Shown: positions 1 through 7,425 of the stretch, in pieces
How the letters are laid out: the number at the start of each line of letters is the position of its first letter
How positions within the stretch are numbered: the first letter of the stretch is position 1
DNA from: a bacterium
GTDB lineage: Bacteria > Desulfobacterota > DSWW01
NCBI GenBank assembly: GCA_030609865.1
Contig: JAUWSZ010000037.1
Coordinates: 1-10,232 of the forward strand
Length of the DNA: 10,232 bases
Reading direction: 5' to 3'
Notes under the pieces: generated by a model
The model's input: the letters and a program-made list of their open reading frames with translations, nothing else
What the model was told of the DNA's origin: nothing
The model's database searches: none
Translations under genes and position numbers: made by a program

Positions 1-69
1 GACATGGGCGTGTACCTCGTGGTGCTGGGCGCCACCCTGACCGTTCTGTTCAACCTTGTGGAGGACTGA
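1..69 (+). CDS. mrpB: Mrp antiporter subunit B, C-terminal end (partial)
   Basis: Only the last 22 codons and a TGA stop are present, reading DMGVYLVVLGATLTVLFNLV then ED. This matches the typical end of the MnhB/MrpB domain, a last transmembrane helix closed by a short acidic tail (G-E/V-D). The gene continues beyond the left edge. MrpB is a small membrane subunit of the multisubunit Mrp Na+/H+ antiporter. The next gene, mrpC, starts three bases after this stop, and its ribosome binding site (GGAGG at 60-64) lies inside this gene, so the two are in one transcript. The call rests on the short tail plus the mrpC-mrpG genes that follow. I cannot tell whether this is a separate mrpB or the B-like end of a fused MrpA/B. 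Confidence 0.8.
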   Translation, partial: DMGVYLVVLGATLTVLFNLVED

Positions 70-72
70 GGC

Positions 73-420
73 ATGGAGGTTCTTCTCGCCTTCCTGATCG
101 GCGGACTGTACGCGGCCGGGCTCTACCTGATGCTGGGTCGCAGCATCGGAAAGCTGATCGTAGGACTCGTGCTTCTGAGTCAGGCGGCCAACCTGCTGAT
201 CTTCACGGCGGGCGGGCTGACCCGGGCTCGTCCGCCCATCATCCCCGAGGGGGCTCTGCAACCACAGCCCCCGTTTGCGGACCCGATCCCCCAGGCGCTC
301 ATCCTGACCGCCATCGTGATCGGCTTCGGCGTTCTGGCCTTTGCTTTGGTGTTGGTGGACCGGACCTTTCAAAGGGTTGGAACCTATGACATCGACGATA
401 TGACGAGCACCGACGCATGA
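73..420 (+). CDS. mrpC: Mrp Na+/H+ antiporter subunit C (NuoK-like)
   Basis: This 115-residue membrane protein has three hydrophobic segments at about residues 1-22, 27-50 and 72-95. It carries the family pattern of a NuoK-like subunit, including [15 protein letters not shown] near residue 75. MrpC/MnhC is homologous to complex I subunit NuoK and forms part of the membrane ion path of the Mrp antiporter. Length is normal for the family (about 110-120). The start is supported by GGAGG at 60-64, eight bases upstream of the ATG. The TGA stop overlaps the mrpD start in an ATGA junction, indicating translational coupling. The loop at residues 50-70 is proline-rich, which is common in MrpC. Confidence 0.95.
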   Translation: MEVLLAFLIGGLYAAGLYLMLGRSIGKLIVGLVLLSQAANLLIFTAGGLTRARPPIIPEGALQPQPPFADPIPQALILTAIVIGFGVLAFALVLVDRTFQRVGTYDIDDMTSTDA

Positions 421-1943
421 AAGCTCTCTTGATACTTCCGATTATTCTTCCCCTGGCCACTGCGGCGCTATGCTATCTCAGTTGGCCCTGGCGCCGGGTG
501 CAGCGATTCGTGGGGATCGTGGGCGCGATCGGCCTGTTTGCAACGGGATCGGCCTTGCTTGCCGTGGTCTGGGCGAGGGGCATCCTGTCGGTGCAGATGG
601 GCGGGTGGCCGGCGCCTTACGGGATCACCCTCGTGGCCGATCTTCTCAGCGCCTTGATGGTGGCCTTGAACGGGATGATGGGCCTCGCCGTGATGGTCTA
701 TTCCCTATTCAGCATGGATCCCGGCCGTGAGTCACACGGCTATTACCCCCTCTTCCACATCCTGCTGATGGGCGTTTCCGGGGCCTTCCTCACGGGGGAC
801 ATCTTCAACCTCTACGTCTGGTTCGAGGTCCTGCTGATCGCCTCCTTCGTCCTGATGTCACTGGGGGGGGAGCGTGCCCAGATCGAAGGGGGCCTGAAGT
901 ATGTGACCCTGAATCTCGTCTCATCGGCCCTGTTCCTGGCGGCCGTGGGGATCCTTTACGGGGAAGCGGGCACGCTGAACATGGCCGACCTGGCCGTGAT
1001 CCTGCGAGAATGCGGCCAGACAGGGCTGGTGGACGCGCTGGCCATGCTCTTTCTGGTTGCCTTCGGGATCAAGGCCGCCATTTTCCCCCTGTTCTTCTGG
1101 CTGCCCGCCTCGTACCATACGCCCCCGGCAGCGGTATCCGCGATCTTCGCCGGTCTCCTGACCAAGGTCGGCGTCTATGCCCTGATCCGTGTGTTCACCA
1201 TGCTCTTCGTCGGGGATCTGGAGTACACCCATTCCTGGATCCTCTGGGCAGCGGGCCTGACGATGGTGGTCGGCATACTGGGCGCCGTCGTCCAGGACGA
1301 CATCCGTCGTCTGCTCTCTTTCAACATCGTCAGCCACATCGGGTACATGATCATGGGCCTAGGCCTGTTCAGTCCTCTGGGCCTCGCCGGTTCGATCACC
1401 TACATCGTGCATCACATCATCGTGATCACGAATCTCTTCCTGATCAGTGGACTGATCCTGCACATCCGGGGCTCGTACAGTCTGACCAGACTGGGAGGCC
1501 TCTACGTGGCACGGCCCGCCCTGGCCTTCCTGTTCATGATACCGGCCCTGTCCCTGGCCGGAATCCCGCCCCTGTCCGGGTTCTTCCCCAAGCTCGCCCT
1601 TGTGAGGGCCGGCCTGGAGGGCGAGCAGTACTGGCTCGTTGCGGCGGCCCTGGCCGTGGGCCTCCTTACGCTCTATTCGGTCATCAAGGTCTGGAACGAG
1701 GCCTTCTGGAGGGCGGACCCCGGGACCCCGGAAGAGCCGTCCCACGAGGACCCGGGTGCTGGGGCACCCGAGAAAACGAACCGCCCCTTGTGGGGCTACC
1801 TTGCTCCTATTGGCGTGCTGGCGTTGATGACCGTGGCGCTCGGGCTGGCTGCCGAGCCGGTCTTCGATCTGGCTGCACGGGCGGCTGAACAGTTGCTGAA
1901 CCCGGAGACCTACATTCAGACGGTTTTAGGGGGGAGGACGTGA
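417..1943 (+). CDS. mrpD: Mrp Na+/H+ antiporter subunit D (NuoN/NuoL-like proton-conducting subunit)
   Basis: This 508-residue polytopic protein of the proton-antiporter/complex I ND2/ND4/ND5 family has about 14 hydrophobic helices. Key charged residues in the membrane are visible: Glu137 in [13 protein letters not shown], Lys219 in [12 protein letters not shown] and Lys250 in [11 protein letters not shown]. In studied MrpD proteins the equivalents of Glu137 and Lys219 are essential for antiport, so this copy looks functional. His234 in the [11 protein letters not shown] segment is also typical. A hydrophilic, Glu/Pro-rich loop at about 435-458 precedes the last helix; it varies in the family. 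The start overlaps the mrpC stop (ATGA) with only a weak GACGAG upstream, so coupling probably drives initiation. The end overlaps the GTG start of mrpE. Confidence 0.96.
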   Translation: MKALLILPIILPLATAALCYLSWPWRRVQRFVGIVGAIGLFATGSALLAVVWARGILSVQMGGWPAPYGITLVADLLSALMVALNGMMGLAVMVYSLFSMDPGRESHGYYPLFHILLMGVSGAFLTGDIFNLYVWFEVLLIASFVLMSLGGERAQIEGGLKYVTLNLVSSALFLAAVGILYGEAGTLNMADLAVILRECGQTGLVDALAMLFLVAFGIKAAIFPLFFWLPASYHTPPAAVSAIFAGLLTKVGVYALIRVFTMLFVGDLEYTHSWILWAAGLTMVVGILGAVVQDDIRRLLSFNIVSHIGYMIMGLGLFSPLGLAGSITYIVHHIIVITNLFLISGLILHIRGSYSLTRLGGLYVARPALAFLFMIPALSLAGIPPLSGFFPKLALVRAGLEGEQYWLVAAALAVGLLTLYSVIKVWNEAFWRADPGTPEEPSHEDPGAGAPEKTNRPLWGYLAPIGVLALMTVALGLAAEPVFDLAARAAEQLLNPETYIQTVLGGRT

Positions 1944-2416
1944 GTTTCTTTCTGTGGAACATCCTTCTGGCCGTGAACTGGGCCCTGCTGACCGGGCACT
2001 TCAACCTGGAGAACCTGGTCGCCGGCTTCGTAATCGGGTTCTTCCTGCTGTGGATTCTGAGGCGAGGCGTTGGGGAAACGGATTACTTCCCAAAGGTCCG
2101 CAACGCGATCGTCTTCTTCGTGAGCTTTCTCTGGGAACTCCTCCGGGCAAACCTCAGCGTGGCCCGCACGGTGCTGTTCGAGCCTCTGGACAAGATCAAC
2201 CCTGCCTTCTTGGCGATTCCCCTCGAGGCCGAGACCGATACCGAGATCGCCCTGCTCGCCAACCTGATCACACTTACGCCGGGCACCCTGAGCCTGGACG
2301 TGTCCACGGACCGGCGCGTTCTCTACATCCACACCCTGGACGTGGAAGACGTGGATGCCCTTCGGGTGGAGATCAAGCGCAGCCTGGAAAAGGGGCTTCT
2401 GGAGGTGATGCGATGA
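1940..2416 (+). CDS. mrpE: Mrp Na+/H+ antiporter subunit E
   Basis: This 158-residue protein starts with GTG, overlapping the mrpD stop in a GTGA junction and preceded by a strong GGGGGGAGG at 1930-1938. Two hydrophobic stretches near the N-terminus (about 1-22 and 24-42) and a further segment near 52-75 are followed by a soluble C-terminal domain. That domain carries the MrpE hallmark [20 protein letters not shown], then an acidic helix. Length is usual for MrpE/MnhE. The subunit is required for full antiporter activity and assembly but has no complex I homologue. The stop overlaps the mrpF start (ATGA). Confidence 0.95.
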   Translation: MSFFLWNILLAVNWALLTGHFNLENLVAGFVIGFFLLWILRRGVGETDYFPKVRNAIVFFVSFLWELLRANLSVARTVLFEPLDKINPAFLAIPLEAETDTEIALLANLITLTPGTLSLDVSTDRRVLYIHTLDVEDVDALRVEIKRSLEKGLLEVMR

Positions 2417-2685
2417 CCGTCCTCGATGGAGCCGTTGCGTTGGCGTCCGTGATGTTGACCCTTTCGGTGGTCCTGGCATTCATTCGCCTGTTGCGCGGTC
2501 CCAGCCTTCCGGATCGGGTGGTCGCCTTTGACCTGATGACGAGCGTGGCCGTGGGAATCATGGCCCTCTATTCGATTGCAACAGAGGAAACCGTCTTCCT
2601 GGACGTGGCCATCGTCTTGGCCCTGATCTCGTTCCTGGGGACAGTGGCCTTTGCGCGGTACCTCGAACAACGGGGAAGGAAGTAA
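2413..2685 (+). CDS. mrpF: Mrp Na+/H+ antiporter subunit F
   Basis: This 90-residue protein has three transmembrane helices (about residues 5-26, 36-54 and 60-80). The conserved GPSLPDRVVAFD segment lies between helices 1 and 2. The Asp in PDRV (residue 34) aligns by context with an acidic residue known to matter for sodium transport in Bacillus MrpF. The ATG at 2413 shares its bases with the mrpE stop, and GGAGGTGATG immediately upstream provides a ribosome binding site inside mrpE. Residues after 80 are basic (RYLEQRGRK), as expected for a cytoplasmic tail. The TAA stop overlaps the mrpG start by one base. Confidence 0.95.
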   Translation: MTVLDGAVALASVMLTLSVVLAFIRLLRGPSLPDRVVAFDLMTSVAVGIMALYSIATEETVFLDVAIVLALISFLGTVAFARYLEQRGRK

Positions 2686-3062
2686 TGGAAGTGATCTTGA
2701 CGGAGTGGATACCGGCACTCCTGGTTCTTCTGGGGGCCTCGTTCATGCTGCTCGCTGCGATCGGGGTGGTGAGGCTTCCCGATGTTTGGATGCGCATGCA
2801 CGCCAGCACGAAGTCGGCCACCTTCGGTATCGGCTGCATGGCTGTTGCCGTGGCGGCCTCACACCTGCACGAGTTGGGGGTCGTGATGCGGTCGATCATC
2901 ATCATCGGTTTCGTGTATCAGACGGCGCCCGTGGCGGCGCACATGATCGGAAGGGCCGCCTATCTGATGGGCGTGACGCCGTGGAGGGGAACGATGAGGG
3001 ATGAGCTCAAGGGCCGGTATGATCCGGATACGCATCACCTGGCAAGCGGAAACGATCATTGA
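2685..3062 (+). CDS. mrpG: Mrp Na+/H+ antiporter subunit G
   Basis: This 125-residue protein has three hydrophobic helices (about 9-30, 43-62 and 66-90). The MrpG/MnhG signature follows helix 1: GVVRLPDVWMRMHASTKSAT. The 90-125 tail is hydrophilic and ends in SGNDH. MrpG is the last subunit of the heteromeric Mrp antiporter and contributes to its membrane assembly. The ATG at 2685 overlaps the last A of the mrpF TAA, with GGAAGGAAG just upstream as ribosome binding site. With mrpG the Mrp set B-C-D-E-F-G is closed. The following 73 bases have no terminator-like hairpin with a T tract before actB, so read-through into the alternative complex III genes is likely. Confidence 0.95.
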   Translation: MEVILTEWIPALLVLLGASFMLLAAIGVVRLPDVWMRMHASTKSATFGIGCMAVAVAASHLHELGVVMRSIIIIGFVYQTAPVAAHMIGRAAYLMGVTPWRGTMRDELKGRYDPDTHHLASGNDH

Positions 3063-3091
3063 CACGTTGCAGGAGCATGGGTCAGTATAAG
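3059..3091 (+). promoter_or_regulatory. Weak candidate promoter before actB
   Basis: The mrpG-actB gap (3063-3135) is the first true intergenic space in the window. A perfect -35-like TTGACA lies at 3059-3064, overlapping the mrpG stop. A -10-like TATAAG lies at 3086-3091. The spacer is 21 bases, longer than the usual 16-18 for sigma-70, so this is only a possibility. actB itself has GGTGGA at 3121-3126, nine bases before its ATG, as ribosome binding site. No clear operator or terminator was seen in the gap. Confidence 0.2.
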
Positions 3092-3135
3092 GAACCCTCC
3101 TTGAACCCACACATGCACGGGGTGGAATCTCCTCG

Positions 3136-6000
3136 ATGAAGCGAAGGGATTTCCTCAAACTCACAGGGCTCAGCGGGACAATCGTTGCCACCGGGTGTGC
3201 TGAAGAACCCACGCGCAGGCTGATCCCGTACCTCAACCCCCCTGAAGACATCATCCCCGGCAAGGCGACCTGGTATGCCACTACCTGCCGCCAGTGCCCG
3301 GCAGGCTGCGGCATGCTGGCAAAGAACCGGGAGACCCGGATCGTCAAGTTCGAGGGCAACCCGGCGCATCCGATCAACCGGGGCAAACTCTGTGCCCGGG
3401 GCCAGGCTGCCCTTCAAGACCTCTACAATCCGGACAGGCTTTCTTACCCGACCCTTCGGAAGGATGGGAAGGCGCGGCAGGTGAGCTGGCAGGAGGCAGC
3501 CGACACGTTCCGTTCCGGGGTGGAGAAGGCCGGCGGGAAAATTGCCGTCCTTTCGGGGCTGGAGAATGGGTACGGGGCGGACCTGCTCGAGGGCTGGCTC
3601 GAGGGGGTCGGTTCCGAACAGGTTCTCTACTATGAGCCGGTCTCCTATGACGCGGTCCGGGAGGGCAACCGCATCGCCTTCGGAAGGGACGAGGTGCCTG
3701 CCTGCGACATCTCGGGTTGCGACTTCATCCTTTCGGTCGGCGCCGACTTCCTGGAGACGTGGATCTCGCCGGTGGAGTTTGCCCGCCAGTTCTCAATGGC
3801 GCGGGATCCGGAGGGAAAGAAGGCAGGATTCATCTACGTGGGCCCAAGGCTTTCCCTGACGGGTGCGTCTGCGGACCGCTGGATCTCGATCCGGCCGGGG
3901 GCAGAGGCGGATTTCACCTTTGCCATCCTCGCCTCCCTTCTGGAAACGGGATTCGGCCGAGGCATGGCCCAGGCTGAGCGTGCGAGAATCGCGGGTCTGC
4001 TCAAAGGCATGAAGGCCAAGGACCTTGCAACGAGCGCGGGCCTGGATCCGTCCATGGTCCGGAAGGTTGCGAAGCGGGTTGCGCAGTCCAAACGGCCCTT
4101 TGTCCTTGCAGACGGACCCGCCGACACCGTTGTTGCGGCCAACCTGATCAACCGGTTGGCGGAATCGGCCGGGCCCTGCATGGACTTCTCGAGGCCTCTG
4201 GCGCTGTCCCGGGTGGCACGGCAGGCGGATGTTCAGGGCTGGTTGGACAGGCTCGCCTCGGGCGATATCCAGGTGCTGATGATCCACCGGTCCAACCCGG
4301 TCTACAGCCTGCCCGGCTTCGCCGAGGCCATCGAGAAGGTGCCCTTTACCGTTGCCCTGGACAGCACGGCCAGCGAAACGACGGCCGCCTCGCAACTCGT
4401 CCTTCCGATCCCCACGCCCTATGAGTCCTGGGGCACCTATGTGCCCCGGGGAGGCCTGACGGGCTGCCTGCAGCCGACCATGGGGCCGGTGAAAACGGTT
4501 CAAGGACTTGAAAAGATCCTGGGAAGCGGTTCCGGGAAGGAAGGCGAGGACGAAGCGTCCTACACGGGCTTTTATCAGTACCTGGCGGAGAGGCTCGGCC
4601 GGCCGAGGAAGCCGAACGCACCCGCACTCATCGCCATGCTGGCCAAAGGCTTTGCCGAGAAGCCGGCCGATCGAACCAAGGCCCGGATCTCCGTGGAGCT
4701 GTGCGGCTGTACCTACAAGCCCGAGAAGAAGCCCGAAGGCCTTCAGCTCGTCACGTACCCGAGCCTGCGGTGGTTCGACGGGCGGGATGCGAACAAGACC
4801 TGGATGCTCGAGATCCCGGATCCCCTGACCATGATTACCTGGGACGGATGGGTGGAGGTCCACCCGGACAAGGCCAGTGAGCAGGGCCTGTCACAGGGGG
4901 ATCGGATCGAGATCTCCACCCAATATGGCAAGGCCGAACTCGGCGTCTACATCAACCCCGGCCTCGAACCCGAGACGGTAGCCGTCCCGATGGGGTTGGG
5001 CCACAGCAAGTTCGGTCGATACGCGGACGGAATCGGGGCCAACGCGATCCTGCTGACCGGGGGGACGGGCAAGGCGTCGGAGGTGAAGCTCTCCAAGACC
5101 GGCCGTCGAATGCGGTTTGCGCACGTGGACGGCTCCCGGTCGCAGCACGACAGGGGCATCGCGCAGGCCAAGTACGAGACAATGCATCACGACGAGCACC
5201 ACGAGAAATCCCATCACTACGATTTCCCGGTTCGCCTGCCTATCGCCTCCGAGCACGATCCGAAAGTCGACATCTACCCGCCTCATGTCCACGACAAGTA
5301 CCGGTGGGGCATGATCATCGACCTGGACCGCTGCATAGGCTGTTCGGCATGTGTGGCGGCCTGCTACGCGGAGAACAACATCGCCTCGGTGGGCAGACAG
5401 AGGATCCTGGAAGGCCGCGAGATGGCCTGGATCCGGATCGAGCGCTATCTGGAAGAGAAGGAAAACCCGGGCGTTCGATTCATTCCCATGCTTTGCCAGC
5501 ATTGCGAGAACGCGCCCTGCGAGTCGGTCTGCCCGGTGTATGCGCCCCACCATAACAAGGAGGGCATGAACACGCAGATTTACAACCGCTGCATCGGTAC
5601 CCGGTACTGTTCGCAAAACTGCCCCTACAAGGTTCGGCGGTTCAATTTCTTCCGCTACAAGGCGGATCCGCCCCTGGACCTGCAGCTCAACCCGGACGTC
5701 ACCGTGCGCACCAAGGGGGTGATGGAAAAGTGCTCGTTCTGCGTGCAGCGGATCAAGGAGGCGCAGCAGAGGGCCAAGGTGGAAGGCAGGAGGGTCAAGG
5801 ATGGAGAGGTCGTCCCGGCCTGTGCGCAGACCTGTCCGACTGGGGCCATAACCTTCGGGAGCTTCCTGGACCCTGGGAGCCGGATTCGAAAGCTTGCCGA
5901 GGACGAGAGGGCCTATCAGGTGCTGGCAGAGCTGCTTACCAAGCCGGGTGTGATTTACCTGAAGAAGATCATTCGTGACGACGGGCTCGACAAGGCATGA
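3136..6000 (+). CDS. actB: Alternative complex III subunit ActB: molybdopterin-oxidoreductase-like domain fused to a four-cluster Fe-S domain
   Basis: This 954-residue periplasmic electron-transfer subunit of alternative complex III passes electrons from the quinol-oxidising membrane subunits to cytochromes. The N-terminus is a twin-arginine signal (MKRRDFLKLTGLSG) ending in ATGC21, a possible lipidation cysteine. The B1 domain (about 45-665) resembles the catalytic subunit of molybdopterin oxidoreductases and keeps C51, C54, C58 and C86, a [4Fe-4S] pattern. I see no clear molybdenum-ligand motif. A His-rich linker (684-694) leads to the B2 domain (about 720-945). B2 has 15 clustered cysteines: C733/736/739/743, C787/790/795/799, C819/825/829, C866/869 and C896/900. 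This fits the three [4Fe-4S] and one [3Fe-4S] clusters known for ActB, with the hallmark CIGTRYCSQNCPYKVRRFNF. Length is near the family norm. The stop overlaps actC (ATGA). A Qrc-like quinone reductase is a related alternative, but there QrcB and QrcC are separate proteins. Confidence 0.92.
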   Translation: MKRRDFLKLTGLSGTIVATGCAEEPTRRLIPYLNPPEDIIPGKATWYATTCRQCPAGCGMLAKNRETRIVKFEGNPAHPINRGKLCARGQAALQDLYNPDRLSYPTLRKDGKARQVSWQEAADTFRSGVEKAGGKIAVLSGLENGYGADLLEGWLEGVGSEQVLYYEPVSYDAVREGNRIAFGRDEVPACDISGCDFILSVGADFLETWISPVEFARQFSMARDPEGKKAGFIYVGPRLSLTGASADRWISIRPGAEADFTFAILASLLETGFGRGMAQAERARIAGLLKGMKAKDLATSAGLDPSMVRKVAKRVAQSKRPFVLADGPADTVVAANLINRLAESAGPCMDFSRPLALSRVARQADVQGWLDRLASGDIQVLMIHRSNPVYSLPGFAEAIEKVPFTVALDSTASETTAASQLVLPIPTPYESWGTYVPRGGLTGCLQPTMGPVKTVQGLEKILGSGSGKEGEDEASYTGFYQYLAERLGRPRKPNAPALIAMLAKGFAEKPADRTKARISVELCGCTYKPEKKPEGLQLVTYPSLRWFDGRDANKTWMLEIPDPLTMITWDGWVEVHPDKASEQGLSQGDRIEISTQYGKAELGVYINPGLEPETVAVPMGLGHSKFGRYADGIGANAILLTGGTGKASEVKLSKTGRRMRFAHVDGSRSQHDRGIAQAKYETMHHDEHHEKSHHYDFPVRLPIASEHDPKVDIYPPHVHDKYRWGMIIDLDRCIGCSACVAACYAENNIASVGRQRILEGREMAWIRIERYLEEKENPGVRFIPMLCQHCENAPCESVCPVYAPHHNKEGMNTQIYNRCIGTRYCSQNCPYKVRRFNFFRYKADPPLDLQLNPDVTVRTKGVMEKCSFCVQRIKEAQQRAKVEGRRVKDGEVVPACAQTCPTGAITFGSFLDPGSRIRKLAEDERAYQVLAELLTKPGVIYLKKIIRDDGLDKA

Positions 6001-7341
6001 AGGATCTCACGTACAAAGAAGTCCACAACACGATCCTGGGGAACCTGACCCGGCCGGGCCCACTGTACTTCCTCGTGGCGTTTCTGCTCGCCTGCGGCGT
6101 CCTCGTGGGTGCTCTCTGCTGGCGTCATCAGATCCAGACCGGGATCGGCGTTGGAGGCCAGAACAACCCGGTCGCCTGGGGAATCTACCTCGTCCTGTTC
6201 GTCTTCTGGGTAGGGATCGCCCATTCAGGCACCCTGATCTCGGCCATCCTGTACCTGTTCAGGGCCAAGTTCCGGACGGCCGTGGCACGGAGCGCCGAGG
6301 CGATGACCGTCTTCGCGGTCACCACGGCCGGCTTGTTCCCGCTCATCCACCTGGGCCGCATCTGGGTCGTCCACTACATGCTGCCCGTCCCGAACCAGAG
6401 GTACCTGTGGCCCAACTTCAACTCCCCCCTGATGTTCGACATGGTGGCCATCTCGACCTACCTGACCGTGAGTTCCATGTTCTGGTTCACCGGGCTTATA
6501 CCGGACCTCGCAGCGGTCCGCGACCGATCCACGGGGATACGCAGGCGCATCTACGGCATCTTCGCCCTCGGCTGGCAGAACGACCAGAGGAACTGGCGTC
6601 ACCACATGCGCGCCTATCTCTTCTTCGCTGCCCTGGCCACCCCCCTGGTCATCTCGGTCCACTCGGTCGTCTCCTGGGACTTTGCCCTGGCGGTCATCCC
6701 GGGGTGGCACAGCACAATTTTTGCTCCCTATTTCGTCGCGGGCGCCATCCACTCCGGGTTGGCCATGGTCATCACCTTGCTGATTCCCTTGCGCAAGGTG
6801 CAGAAGCTCGAGGCGATCATCACGATCGACATCTTCGAAAAACTGGCCAAGCTGATTATCCTGACGGGCTTGATTGTGGGGTATGCCTACCTCTTCGAAT
6901 ACTTTATGGCCTGCTACACGGGTAACCCCTTTGAAATCGACATCTTCGATTTCCGCGCCGTGGGGGGCTTTGCTCTGCCCTTCTGGATCATGGTCAGCTG
7001 CAATGCCATGATTCCTCTGCTCTTCTTCGTGAAGAAGATTCGACGATCGATCCCCTGGCTCCTCGTGATCTGCCTCCTGATCAACGTAGGCATGTACTAC
7101 GAGCGTCACGTGATCATCATCAGCAGTGTTGCCCACGATTTCCTCCCGTACGCCTGGGGGGAGCTATTTTCCCTCTCTCATCGAGCTGGGAATCGGGCTG
7201 GGCGCCTTCTGCTGGTTCTTCCTCCTGTTCTGGTTGTTCACCCGGTTCATTCCCACGGTGGCGGTTGCAGAAACCAAAGAGCAGCTTCCTCCACCGGTGA
7301 AAGGTCAAAGGTCAAAGGTCAAACAGGCTCTTAGCTCTTAG
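5997..7341 (+). CDS. actC: Alternative complex III subunit ActC (NrfD-like quinol-interacting membrane protein), frameshifted near its 3' end
   Basis: This NrfD/PsrC-family polytopic membrane protein, with about ten helices, is the main quinol-binding subunit of alternative complex III. It starts in an ATGA overlap with actB. His118 (FPLIHLGRIW) and Asp148 (LMFDMVAISTYL) match in context and spacing the His/Asp pair proposed at the quinol site of ACIII. As given, the reading frame runs to a stop at 7332-7334, but after residue 388 (DFLPYAWG) it loses family-like sequence. One base fewer in the G6 run at 7156-7161 restores SYFPSLIELGIG, a last helix and TRFIPTVAVAETKE, the expected ActC end. 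That frame stops at 7339-7341, giving 447 residues. The last dozen or so residues (KGQRSKVKQALSS) are encoded by a repeat element rather than by ancestral actC. The shift may be a sequencing error or a real mutation; the uninterrupted frame is 5997-7334, 445 residues. Confidence 0.88.
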
Positions 7342-7415
7342 CTTTTAGCCCGCCCCTCTCCCAATCAGGGGTAAGGGCAGGGAGCTAATGGCTAACAGCT
7401 AACGGCTTATAGCTG
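7296..7415 (+). repeat. Heptad-repeat palindromic element 1 (actC-actD junction)
   Basis: A purine block begins at 7299 with 7-base units (GAAAGGT, CAAAGGT, CAAAGGT), then GCTCTTA, GCTCTTA, GCTTTTA at 7328-7348. After a centre comes a second heptad run: GCTAATG, GCTAACA, GCTAACG, GCTTATA (7384-7411). The left arm 7331-7349 and right arm 7384-7402 are reverse complements at 16 of 19 positions. The centre (GCCCCTCTCCC against GGGGTAAGGGC) can pair further, giving a hairpin of about 70 bases. There is no T tract, so it is not a standard terminator. It spans the actC stop and fills nearly the whole gap to actD. It shares GGTGAAAGG, TTAGCCC and GGGAGCTAAT with the element at 9759-9932, so it belongs to a dispersed family. 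Confidence 0.75.
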
Positions 7416-7425
7416 GGTTTTCAAA

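Noticed and set aside
3793..4863. Long minus-strand open frame (356 codons) opposite actB
   Set aside because: Its sequence is low-complexity Arg/Gly/Pro/His-rich, as produced by the reverse strand of a GC-rich gene; actB on the plus strand has clear motifs throughout.
3136..5160. ActB as a true molybdenum catalytic subunit (for example a polysulfide or tetrathionate reductase)
   Set aside because: The fused four-cluster domain with CIGTRYCSQNCPYK and the neighbouring DUF3341, ActC and ActF genes are diagnostic of alternative complex III. No clear molybdenum-ligand motif was seen.
5975..6925. Plus-strand open frame of 316 codons overlapping actC
   Set aside because: It is read in another frame of actC and gives Pro/Arg/His-rich sequence without family features, whereas actC is a typical NrfD protein.
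6225..7136. Minus-strand open frame of 303 codons opposite actC
   Set aside because: It is Asp/Gly/Val/His-rich without motifs, an antisense shadow of a membrane protein gene.
7156..7165. Programmed ribosomal frameshift in actC
   Set aside because: No supporting stimulatory structure or conserved slippery context could be shown; a homopolymer length error or mutation is simpler.
7299..7324. CRISPR-like or microsatellite array from the AAAGGTC copies
   Set aside because: Units of seven bases without spacers are far too short for CRISPR; they belong to the heptad repeat element.
7331..7402. Hairpin as rho-independent terminator after actC
   Set aside because: No T tract follows the right arm, and actD, an obligate partner, begins 24 bases later.
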